Positions 1 through 7,338 of a stretch of 64,000 nucleotides of DNA are shown piece after piece (the first letter of the stretch is position 1; every line of letters starts with the position of its first letter). Source of the DNA: Natrinema salinisoli (GTDB lineage: Archaea; Halobacteriota; Halobacteria; Halobacteriales; Natrialbaceae); NCBI RefSeq assembly GCF_020405205.1, contig NZ_CP084469.1, positions 2,914,001 to 2,978,000 on the forward strand. Reading direction: 5' to 3'. The position numbers were made by a program, and so were the translations under genes. The notes beneath the pieces are model-generated. The model saw only the letters and a list, made by a program, of their open reading frames with translations, was not told where the DNA came from and did no database searches.

Positions 1-1222
1 CGCGGACGCGCGTGGTATCGGGCATGCCCGCGACGGGGTTGGTCGCGACCGCGTAGACGGCGTCGACGTCGTCGCCGATCGCGTCGACGATGCCGACCGG
101 TCCCGGTCCGGGGTCGTCGGGAAACCGAGAGACCGGCACGTCCCACGTCTCGGCGACCTCCCGTCGGTGCTCCGGATCAGCGAACGGTCGGTGGCCGGGC
201 CAGGACCCCTTCGACGAACAGACGCGGGTCCCCATCGAATTGGCCTGACCGGTCAGCGAAAACGGCCCCGAGCCCGGCCGGAGGTTACCCGTCGCGAGAC
301 ACAGATCGATCAGTGCGCCCGCGGCTGCGGTCCCGTTGACGCTCTGGTTGATTCCCATCCCCCAGTAGAGCAGGGAGGGGTCCTCGAGCGCCGCCGCGAG
401 GCGGTCGACGTCGGCCATCGAAACGCCCGCCATCTCGGCGGCATCGGCCGCGTCGGGGAGGTCCGCGCGGAGTTCCGCGAACCCGATCGTCGCCTCGTCG
501 ACGAACGCTTCGTCCACGCCGTCCGTTTCGATAACGCGGGCGAGGACGGCTCGAGCGAGTGCGAGGTCGCCGCCCGGCTCGAGGGGCACGTGGTGGTCGG
601 CGACCTCGGCGGTCTCGCTGTGGACGGGATCGACGACGATCAGCTCGGAGTCGTCCTCGGCCGCGGACTGCCGAATCCAGCGGAACATGACCGGGTGGGC
701 GGCCGCCGGATTCGCTCCCCAGACCACGTGCGTTTCGGCCTCGGGGATGTCGTCGTAGGTCGGCGGCGGCGCGTCGCTCCCGAACGCGTCGTAGTACGCC
801 GTGACGGCCGAGGCCATACACAGCGTCGTGTTGGCGTCGTAGTACCGGGTTCCGAAGCCGCCGCGGGCGAGTTTGCCCAGCGCGTAGGCCGCTTCGTTGG
901 TCTGCTGGCCGCTTCCCAGGACGGCGACGCTGTCGCCACCGGCCTCGTGAGCGGTCCCCAGCCCTTCCGCCGCGCGCTGGAGGGCGGACTCCCACGTCGT
1001 CGGCACGAGTTCGCCGTCTTCCCGCACGAGCGGCCGCGTCAGCCACTCGCCGCCCGGATCGGCGGTCTCGCTGACGCCGCGCTGACACGCCAGTCCCTGA
1101 TTGACCGGATGACTGGGATCGCCGCGGACGGTCTCGAGGCCGTAGCCCCGTTCCGGACTCTGCTGGACGTGCCCACACCCGACCGCACACCGCATACACG
1201 TGGTCGGGACGAGATCGGTCAC
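1..1222 (-). CDS. nasA: Assimilatory nitrate reductase, N-terminal part (cut by window edge)
   Basis: Molybdopterin oxidoreductase that would reduce nitrate to nitrite in the cytoplasm for nitrogen assimilation. About 407 N-terminal residues lie in the window and the frame is open at base 1. The N terminus carries the 4Fe-4S ligand pattern CMRCAVGC followed downstream by CQRG, and then reads TTLCMASAVTAYYDAFG, VVWGANPAAAHP and YWGMGINQSVNG, all typical of the bis-MGD reductase fold. I chose the GTG start at 1222 because a Shine-Dalgarno-like GAGGTG lies 6 bases before it; an in-frame GTG at 1231 is the alternative. The gene stands alone at the edge, with a palindromic promoter element about 40 bp upstream. 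Formate dehydrogenase alpha subunits share the fold, but the N-terminal cysteine motif and size favour NasA. The long minus-strand frame up to 1277 is an out-of-register shadow. Confidence 0.85.
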   Translation of the reverse strand, partial: MTDLVPTTCMRCAVGCGHVQQSPERGYGLETVRGDPSHPVNQGLACQRGVSETADPGGEWLTRPLVREDGELVPTTWESALQRAAEGLGTAHEAGGDSVAVLGSGQQTNEAAYALGKLARGGFGTRYYDANTTLCMASAVTAYYDAFGSDAPPPTYDDIPEAETHVVWGANPAAAHPVMFRWIRQSAAEDDSELIVVDPVHSETAEVADHHVPLEPGGDLALARAVLARVIETDGVDEAFVDEATIGFAELRADLPDAADAAEMAGVSMADVDRLAAALEDPSLLYWGMGINQSVNGTAAAGALIDLCLATGNLRPGSGPFSLTGQANSMGTRVCSSKGSWPGHRPFADPEHRREVAETWDVPVSRFPDDPGPGPVGIVDAIGDDVDAVYAVATNPVAGMPDTTRVR

Positions 1223-1550
1223 GATACCCACCTCGCCGCGGTACGGGAGTGAACGAGACTGTGTGATTTACAATCACACTCGTCCAATGGAGATTCGCGT
1301 AATATCATGCAGAGTTTCACAGATTAGGAGAACATACGGAACTACTAAACGGTGATCGTTTACAAACTGTTGGTTTTAGCTTGGAAATGGCCAGGAGTCC
1401 GGAATATGCGGACGGATAGGGAGAATATAAGGGCATTATATGAGGACCATTTCGCTCGGGGAGCGAACGAATGTCCACGAATCGATAGCAGGCGTGATCG
1501 CTCGAAGTGGCCGTCGTCGTGTCGAAAACGGGTAACTGACTCGAGTGCGG
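1223..1550. other. Intergenic region nasA-tatC
   Basis: A 328-bp AT-rich stretch. It holds the nasA palindrome and several A/T-rich blocks (for example around 1425-1442, gagaatataagggcatta). Short frames at 1352-1573 on both strands lack family resemblance or good starts, so I call no gene. Confidence 0.6.
1261..1279. promoter_or_regulatory. Perfect inverted repeat in the nasA promoter
   Basis: GTGTGATT-TAC-AATCACAC is a perfect 8-bp palindrome with a 3-bp spacer. Its centre is about 48 bp upstream of the nasA start. On the nasA strand the palindrome contains TTGTAAA, which could serve as the TATA-like element, so a protein bound here would compete with TBP. The role as an operator is inferred. 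Confidence 0.5.
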
Positions 1551-2522
1551 TTATTCCCGTCCGACCCACTTGAGGATGAACAGCGTCCCCTCGAACAGCA
1601 GGATCATCGTCACGGCGACGAGGATGGGTGCCATCCCCGTCGGGTCGAGCGTGAACGCGAAGGCCAGCGCCGCGAAGGCCGCCCAGAAGTACAGCCGCTT
1701 CTGGGCCAGCCAGCGACGGGTCGTCACGCCCAGCATGATCGCCAGCATGATGAACAGCGGAATTTGGAAGACGATCGCGAGGAAGCCCGTCAGCGTGATG
1801 ATCAGGTTAAACGTGTCGCCGAGCGCGTACTGGATATCCGCGCTCGCCTCCGCGTAGTACGTGAAGTACTCGAACAGGATCGGCAACACGAGCAGGTAGG
1901 AGAACACCATCCCGAGCGCTCCCAGCACGACGCTCGTCGGCACCGCCGCGAGGTAGTACTTGCGCTCGTTGGGGTACAGTCCCGGCCGCATGAACAGGTA
2001 ACACTCGTAGATGAACGCCGGCAACGCGACCATGATCCCGAGCAGCGACGAAATCTTGATCCGGGTCAACCACAGCTCGAGCGGATTATACACGTGCGGC
2101 GGTGGCGCGTCACCACCGGCCGGGAAGACGTTGAACCAGACGAACTGGATCGCGTCGGAGGCCCACAGCAGGCCGATCGCCGTCCCGCCCGCACCGAACA
2201 GCAAGACGACCGCCAGCCGGAGCACCATCTCCTCGATGTGATCGGCCAGCGGCATCTCCTCGTCGTCCGGCGGCGTCGAGATACCGCCGATGTCGTCGTC
2301 GGGGTCGGGATAGGTGGGTTCAGGGTTGTGACGGTCGCTGACGACTCCCTCACCGTCCGTCTCGAGGTTGGGATCGTCCGCACCGTCGTGTTCGGACGTC
2401 TCTGCGTCGCTTCCGGACTCCGGTTCGGACGCGTCAGTCGCGGTTGGCCGGTGCTCGTCGGGGTCCTCCCGCGGCTCTGCCGGGCCCTCGACGTCGCGGT
2501 CCTCCGCCGGCTCGTCCGACAT
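1551..2522 (-). CDS. tatC: Sec-independent protein translocase TatC (single-domain form)
   Basis: Integral membrane receptor core of the twin-arginine translocase, which exports folded proteins bearing RR signal peptides. The 323-residue protein has an unusually long, very acidic cytoplasmic N-terminal extension of about 90 residues (Asp/Glu/Pro rich). The TatC core follows: PLADHIEEMVLRL at the start of helix 1, then ALPAFIYECYLFMRPGLYPNERKYY, a classic TatC signature, and a total of about six membrane helices. It diverges from the double TatC gene on the plus strand with 140 bp between the starts. Haloarchaea rely heavily on Tat, and at least five predicted Tat substrates are encoded elsewhere in this window. 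It corresponds to the TatCo-type of Haloferax by size. Confidence 0.93.
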   Translation of the reverse strand: MSDEPAEDRDVEGPAEPREDPDEHRPTATDASEPESGSDAETSEHDGADDPNLETDGEGVVSDRHNPEPTYPDPDDDIGGISTPPDDEEMPLADHIEEMVLRLAVVLLFGAGGTAIGLLWASDAIQFVWFNVFPAGGDAPPPHVYNPLELWLTRIKISSLLGIMVALPAFIYECYLFMRPGLYPNERKYYLAAVPTSVVLGALGMVFSYLLVLPILFEYFTYYAEASADIQYALGDTFNLIITLTGFLAIVFQIPLFIMLAIMLGVTTRRWLAQKRLYFWAAFAALAFAFTLDPTGMAPILVAVTMILLFEGTLFILKWVGRE

Positions 2523-2662
2523 CTACAGGATATTGATAGGCCACCGGTTATAGGCCTTTTTCTTACGAAGACCCCTCGAGGGTGAGAAGGTCGTCCGATC
2601 GCCCCACGAACCGCGTACCCACTCGAAAGGTTGATAACTGGATGTCAGTTACCACCTACCCA
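2523..2662. promoter_or_regulatory. Divergent promoter region between the two tatC genes
   Basis: A 140-bp region between divergent starts. It contains a T-rich block (cctttttcttacg, about 2553-2566) and gttgataactgg near 2630-2641. These are plausible core promoter parts for the two directions, but neither transcription start is certain. Confidence 0.35.
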
Positions 2663-5008
2663 ATGAGTTCTGCCGTCGACGAGGACACTGCCAAGGCCAT
2701 CAACAGCGGCCGGGAGACGATCGGCGCGTTACTCTCGGGTGCCCAACAGCACCTCCAGAAAGTGTTTATCGTCTTTCTCGTCGGCTTCGTCGGCGCCTTC
2801 TACGCGCTTCGGATGGTCGTCTGGGACTTCCTCGAGGCGACCGCGAAGGGCCAGATGAACGAGGAGATCGCCGGCTCGACCGATATCATCACCCGGACGC
2901 CGTTCGAGGTGATCCTGTTACAGGCCAAGATCGGGATGGTCGTCGGAGCGCTCTTCGCACTCCCCGCCCTGCTCTTTTTCTCTCGGAAAGCGCTCCGCCG
3001 TCGCGGCTACACCAGCGTCGTCCCGATCTCGAAGGGGTACATCGCTGGATTCGTGATTATGGCGTTGTCGTTGTTCATGGCGGGCGTCGTCTATGCCTAC
3101 ACCATCTTCTTCCCGTACGCGTTCGGCTTCCTCGCAAAGAACGCCGTCAGCGCCGGCGTCAAACCCAGTTACGGCATTACCGAGTTTACTGAATTTATGG
3201 CCCTTCTGACGCTCTCCTTCGGCCTCGCCGCCCAGTTGCCGTTGTTGATGGGCGCGCTTTCCTACACCGAGATCATTCCCTTCGAAACGTTCCGGGACAA
3301 GTGGCGATACGCAGTTATCGGGATCGTGATCTTCGGGGCCCTGTTCTCGCCGCCGGACCCGTTCACGCAGGTCATGTGGGCGATGCCGATGATCGTCCTC
3401 TACGTCTTCAGCCTCGGACTGGCCAAGGTCGTCACCAACGTGCGACGGCGCGGCGCGGCGACCTCCGGCGGGACGGGGACGGCACACATCAAGCGCCGCC
3501 TGCTCCAGTTCGGCGGCGCGCTCGGCGTCGTCGCCCTCGCGATCACCGTCGCCGTCGATCAGGGTGCCTTCGGGTACCTCCACGAATCGGTCTTCCCCGC
3601 GTTCCCGTCGGCGGTGCGCCCCAGCAGGCCGACCGGACTCGAGACGACGGCGATCGAACACGGACTGCTCGGCGAGGTCGCGGTCGGGCTCCTCCTCGCC
3701 GCCGCCGTCGGGCTCCTCGTCCTGCTCGGCTACACGATCTACGTGCTGCAGGAGCCGGTCTATCCGCGACCGGACGACATCCGACGGGCCGACTCCCACG
3801 AGGACGTCGACTTCGACACGCTCGAGGCGGACGATATCGAGGGCCTCTCGACGCAGGTCTTCCGGACGATGAGCGAGGAGCAGGCGCTGGAGTACTCCCG
3901 GCAGGCGATGTACGACGACGACCGATCGAAGGCCGAGGCCATCCTCGATCGCTTCGATACGGTCCAGGAGATGCAAGCCGAGGGCGGAGACGGAAGCGCA
4001 GGCGGAGCAGCGAGTGCCGGCGGGGCCGCTTCGAGTGACGACGAGGGCGGCCTCTTCGCCAACACCGCCGCCGGCATGCTCGACCCCTTCACCGAGGACG
4101 AGACCACCGAGGACGACATCGGCGGCTACGCCTACGACATCGCATTCGTCCTCAACAGCCTCGCCTCGCGGATGTTCATCATCGTCGGCATGTTCATGGC
4201 CGTCATGGGCGGCACCTTCTTCTGGCTCTACTCGGGCGGTCTCGGGAACGTACTGTTGCTCTTCCTCGATCGGATACCCCGAGACGTGCTCGCCGAGGTC
4301 GTCGGCGAAGACGTCAATCTGAGCGAGTTGAACGAGACGCAGTTCCTCCATCAGATTATCGAGGAACTGGACATCGTCGTCGCCTTACACCCCGTCGAGG
4401 TGCTCATCTTCGAGGCGAAGGTGAGCGCGCTCGCCGGCCTCGTCGCCGTGTTGCCGGTGGTGCTGTACTTCGCCTGGCCGGCCGCCAAGGAGCGCGGACT
4501 GGTCTACGGCGACCGCCGCACGTTCATCGTCTGGGGCGGCGGCCTGCTAGCCGGCTTCGCCGTCGGGACCTACCTCGGGTTCTTCTGGATCGCCCCGTCG
4601 ATCATCTCGTATCTGGTCTCGGACGCCCTCGCGAACGATATCGTCGTCTCCTACCGGATCAAGAGCTTCTTCTGGCTCGTGATCTTCACCACCGTCGGGA
4701 TCGGCTTTCTGCTGAACATCATCGTCACGATGGCCCTGTTCCACGTCGGCGGCATCGTCAGCTACCGCTCGATGCTCGAGCGCTGGCGGCCGGTCGTCGT
4801 CGGGATCTTCGTCCTCGCGGCCTTCTTCAGCCCGAAGGGGATCCTCATGATGCTGATCTTCTCGATCCCGATCGCGCTCACGTACCTGATCGGGCTCGCC
4901 GTCCTCTACGTCCTGACCGCCGGCGGACGGCTGTTCGACGGCGGCGGTGGCGGATCGGCGACCGATCCGAACGCCGACGGCGACACCGGAGCCACCGTCG
5001 TCGACTGA
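2663..5008 (+). CDS. tatC: Double-domain TatC (TatCt type)
   Basis: Twin-arginine translocase subunit made of two fused TatC domains, 781 residues from the ATG at 2663. In-frame ATGs at 2582 and 2642 are less likely because the text before MSSAVDEDT is not TatC-like. Domain 1 occupies roughly residues 1-300. Two extra hydrophobic helices and a soluble Asp/Glu/Gly-rich linker follow (about 300-500), and then domain 2. Counting hydrophobic segments gives about 14 helices, the architecture known for haloarchaeal TatCt. The linker contains a Gly/Ala/Ser-rich stretch around 3990-4045. The known role of TatCt is to work beside the single TatC in exporting folded proteins under salt-in conditions; here that would include the secreted hydrolases at 48-61 kb. 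Confidence 0.93.
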   Translation: MSSAVDEDTAKAINSGRETIGALLSGAQQHLQKVFIVFLVGFVGAFYALRMVVWDFLEATAKGQMNEEIAGSTDIITRTPFEVILLQAKIGMVVGALFALPALLFFSRKALRRRGYTSVVPISKGYIAGFVIMALSLFMAGVVYAYTIFFPYAFGFLAKNAVSAGVKPSYGITEFTEFMALLTLSFGLAAQLPLLMGALSYTEIIPFETFRDKWRYAVIGIVIFGALFSPPDPFTQVMWAMPMIVLYVFSLGLAKVVTNVRRRGAATSGGTGTAHIKRRLLQFGGALGVVALAITVAVDQGAFGYLHESVFPAFPSAVRPSRPTGLETTAIEHGLLGEVAVGLLLAAAVGLLVLLGYTIYVLQEPVYPRPDDIRRADSHEDVDFDTLEADDIEGLSTQVFRTMSEEQALEYSRQAMYDDDRSKAEAILDRFDTVQEMQAEGGDGSAGGAASAGGAASSDDEGGLFANTAAGMLDPFTEDETTEDDIGGYAYDIAFVLNSLASRMFIIVGMFMAVMGGTFFWLYSGGLGNVLLLFLDRIPRDVLAEVVGEDVNLSELNETQFLHQIIEELDIVVALHPVEVLIFEAKVSALAGLVAVLPVVLYFAWPAAKERGLVYGDRRTFIVWGGGLLAGFAVGTYLGFFWIAPSIISYLVSDALANDIVVSYRIKSFFWLVIFTTVGIGFLLNIIVTMALFHVGGIVSYRSMLERWRPVVVGIFVLAAFFSPKGILMMLIFSIPIALTYLIGLAVLYVLTAGGRLFDGGGGGSATDPNADGDTGATVVD

Positions 5009-5030
5009 CGGCTCGGTGCCGCGAGCCGAC

Positions 5031-5040
5031 GGCTTAAGTC
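5031..5040 (+). promoter_or_regulatory. Putative TATA element of the RHH gene
   Basis: GGCTTAAGTC is centred about 33 bp before the ATG at 5068. This spacing would give a leaderless or nearly leaderless transcript, common in haloarchaea, and supports the shorter start over the upstream one at 5047. Confidence 0.4.
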
Positions 5041-5067
5041 GGGGGCTTGCGAACGGCTAGGCAACTG

Positions 5068-5244
5068 ATGCCAAAGATCAGCGTCGAAATCCCACAGGAG
5101 CTCCTCGACGACCTGGACGACCACGTCGGCGACGACGGCAAGTTCGTCAACCGCAGCGACGCCATCCGATCCTCGATCCGCAAAAACCTGGATATCCTGG
5201 ACGAGATCGACAAACGCCACGACCGCCTCGAGGACCAGGAGTAG
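5068..5244 (+). CDS. Small ribbon-helix-helix (CopG-like) DNA-binding protein
   Basis: A 58-residue protein beginning MPKISVEIP, the beta strand that inserts into DNA in RHH repressors. Two helices follow: PQELLDDLDDHVGD, then NRSDAIRSSIRKNL, with a short charged tail. RHH proteins act as dimers and usually repress nearby or scattered promoters. The start at 5068 is supported by the TATA spacing and by the RHH fold beginning directly there. It sits 59 bp after the double tatC gene, and its stop lies two bases from the stop of the convergent rlmE gene. Its target cannot be read from the sequence. Confidence 0.8.
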   Translation: MPKISVEIPQELLDDLDDHVGDDGKFVNRSDAIRSSIRKNLDILDEIDKRHDRLEDQE

Positions 5245-5246
5245 TG

Positions 5247-6023
5247 TTACTCCGCGTCGATCCGCTGGGCGAATCCGAAGTTCGGCTTCACGTCTTCGAC
5301 GCGGACGTCGACGGTCTCGCCTTCCTCGGTGCCCGATACGAACAGGCGATAGCCGTCGACCGACGCGATGCCGTCGCCCTCGGTACCGACGCTTTCGATC
5401 TCGACCTCGAGTTCGTCGCCGGGCCGCACCGGTGCGGTGAGCCGCCCCTTCCCGATGAAGTAGACCTCGGAGGACTCGTCGCGGCTGGCCTTCGGTGAGG
5501 TCGCGCGAACGTACTGGAACTCCTCCTCGACGTCTGCCCGGAAGTCGTCGACGTCCGGCCCCTCGAAGACCTTCACGACGAAGTCGCCGCCGCTGTCGAG
5601 GAGTTCGAGAGCGGTCTCGAAGGCCTGCCGCGCGAGGTGCAGCGAGCGGGCCTGGTCCAGCGAGTACTCGCCGGACATGTTGGGTGCCATGTCCGAAACG
5701 ACCACGTCGACGGGGCCGCCGGCGGCGTCGACGACGCGGTCGCGGGTCTTGTCCTCGGTCATGTCCCCGCGGAGCGTCTCGACGTTGTCGTGGTCGTCGA
5801 AATCCTTGATCCGCTGGAAGTCGACGCCGATGACGTTCCCGTTGGGGCCGACCGCCTCGGCGGCGACCTCGAGCCAGCCGCCGGGGGCCGCACCCAGGTC
5901 GACGACGGTGTCGCCGCCGTCGATGACGTTCTCGAGCTGGTCGAGCTGTTTGAGCTTGTAGGCCGCTCGAGAGCGGTACCCTTCCTGCTTCGCTTTGTTG
6001 TAGTAGTGGTCTTTTCCTGCCAT
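5247..6023 (-). CDS. rlmE: 23S rRNA (uridine-2'-O-)-methyltransferase RlmE/FtsJ with TRAM domain
   Basis: SAM-dependent ribose 2'-O-methyltransferase of 258 residues. It opens MAGKDHYYNKAKQEGYRSRAAYKL, containing the conserved first catalytic lysine region. The SAM-binding motif VVDLGAAPGGW and the catalytic segments VVSDMAPN (Asp) and DFVVKVF (Lys) are visible, so the K-D-K-E tetrad is largely in place. Residues after about 195 (PVRPGDELEVEIESVG and onward) form an added TRAM RNA-binding domain, a usual feature of haloarchaeal RlmE. By family it should methylate the 23S rRNA A-loop uridine. It is convergent with the RHH gene, with practically no gap. Confidence 0.92.
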   Translation of the reverse strand: MAGKDHYYNKAKQEGYRSRAAYKLKQLDQLENVIDGGDTVVDLGAAPGGWLEVAAEAVGPNGNVIGVDFQRIKDFDDHDNVETLRGDMTEDKTRDRVVDAAGGPVDVVVSDMAPNMSGEYSLDQARSLHLARQAFETALELLDSGGDFVVKVFEGPDVDDFRADVEEEFQYVRATSPKASRDESSEVYFIGKGRLTAPVRPGDELEVEIESVGTEGDGIASVDGYRLFVSGTEEGETVDVRVEDVKPNFGFAQRIDAE

Positions 6024-6250
6024 GGCGATGTCGCTCAGTTACCGTCCCTAGACGGTCGATACGGATAGGTGACGCGACTCGTCGGTTGCGGCTATCGAAC
6101 GGAGGCCCTCGGTCACCGCAATCGCGGCCAGCAGAACGCGATCGACCGTGGTTTGAAGGAAGAATCTACTACTTCGAAGCGAAGCTGCCCGCCCGTTCGG
6201 TGTCCCGTCAGGAGTCGTCGACTCGAGCGCCCTCGCGCGTAAAGGGTGCC

Positions 6251-6257
6251 TTTTTAT
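6251..6257 (+). promoter_or_regulatory. TATA element of pcn
   Basis: TTTTTAT lies about 26 bp before the ATG at 6283, giving an expected start of transcription almost at the start codon (leaderless). It argues for MFKAIVSA as the true N terminus rather than the in-frame ATG at 6256, which falls inside this element. Confidence 0.55.
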
Positions 6258-6282
6258 GTCGACCGTCCGTACGGCGACCTAT

Positions 6283-7026
6283 ATGTTCAAGGCCATCGTG
6301 AGCGCCGAAACGCTCACCAGCGCGCTCGATTCGGTGAGCGTGCTGGTCGACGAGTGCAAGATCCACCTCGAGGAAGACGGACTGGAGATCCGGGCCGTCG
6401 ACCCCGCGAACGTCGGGATGGTCGACCTCTCGCTCGATGCGTCTGCGTTCGAGTCCTACGAAGCGGACGGCGGACTGATCGGCGTCGACCTCTCGCGGCT
6501 CGAGGATATCGCTGGGATGGCCGAGTCCGGCCAGCTTATCCAGCTCGAACTCGACGAGGAAACCCGGAAGCTCCACATCCAGATCGACGGGCTCGAGTAC
6601 ACGCTCGCGCTCATCGATCCCGATTCGATCCGCCAGGAGCCGGACATCCCGGACCTCGATCTGCCCGCTGAGGTCGTCCTCGAGGGGAAAGACGTCAACC
6701 GCTCGGTGACCGCCGCCGACATGGTTTCCGATCACATCGCGCTCGGCGTCGACGAAACGGAGGAGTACTTCTACGTCGACGCGGAGGGCGACACCGACGA
6801 CGTCCACCTCGAACTCACGCAGGAGGATCTGATCGATCTGCAGGTCGGCCCCGCTCACTCGCTGTTCTCCCTGGATTATCTCAAGGACATGAACAAGGCG
6901 ATCCCCAAGGATACCGAGGTCACGCTCGATCTCGGCGAGGAGTTCCCCGTCAAGATCTACTTCGGCTTCGGGGAGGGGAAGGGCCAAGTCACGTACATGC
7001 TCGCGCCGCGGATCCAGAGCGACTGA
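6283..7026 (+). CDS. pcn: DNA polymerase sliding clamp (PCNA)
   Basis: Homotrimeric clamp that tethers DNA polymerases, ligase and nucleases to DNA. The 247-residue length and N terminus [18 protein letters not shown] match archaeal PCNA. The interdomain region follows ([20 protein letters not shown]), and the C terminus ends with [18 protein letters not shown], typical of PCNA. Two repeated clamp folds of about 120 residues are evident. It is a single-gene unit with its own TATA element and a downstream T-run. A clamp-loader-type gene lies 45 kb away at 51460-52464. As expected for a haloarchaeal protein it is strongly acidic. Confidence 0.96.
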   Translation: MFKAIVSAETLTSALDSVSVLVDECKIHLEEDGLEIRAVDPANVGMVDLSLDASAFESYEADGGLIGVDLSRLEDIAGMAESGQLIQLELDEETRKLHIQIDGLEYTLALIDPDSIRQEPDIPDLDLPAEVVLEGKDVNRSVTAADMVSDHIALGVDETEEYFYVDAEGDTDDVHLELTQEDLIDLQVGPAHSLFSLDYLKDMNKAIPKDTEVTLDLGEEFPVKIYFGFGEGKGQVTYMLAPRIQSD

Positions 7027-7338
7027 CGACCGCGCCGCTCGAGCAGTCGAACTCGTTTTTTCGGGAAGACGGCGTTCTCGAGCGATAGCTATCGTGACCC
7101 TCGGAAGTGGCGTCAGATGGGGCTCCGGATCTCGGTGTTACGTCGGTCGTCGCTCGAATTCGACCGAATCCACGGGAAATTCGCGGGCGATCCCTATACT
7201 CGATTCTTCTACTATACAATAACTGTATTATTCAAGGCGTCCATTTCTTCACCCAATCCAGATAGCTGTTAGCAATGTGTATTCTCCGGATTGCATAATT
7301 TTATTGTATTGAACAATATTTTAGATCTAGTTGTGGCA
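7027..7338. other. Intergenic region pcn-subtilase
   Basis: A 312-bp stretch. The first part holds the pcn T-run. The right half (about 7195-7330) is markedly AT-rich, with cataattttatt at 7294-7305 as a candidate TATA element for the subtilase gene. No coding frame here resembles a gene. Confidence 0.55.
7056..7061 (+). terminator. Poly-T terminator after pcn
   Basis: Six consecutive T residues on the coding strand begin 29 bp after the pcn stop codon. Archaeal RNA polymerase terminates at such T-runs without needing a hairpin. Confidence 0.55.

Noticed and set aside
285-1277. A 330-codon minus-strand frame at the left end
   Set aside because: Out of register with the nasA frame, Arg-rich and without domains. 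The nasA frame has the iron-sulfur motif and runs on the same strand.
1352-1573. Small frames in the nasA-tatC gap
   Set aside because: AT-rich promoter-like DNA; no family resemblance and no consistent codon pattern.
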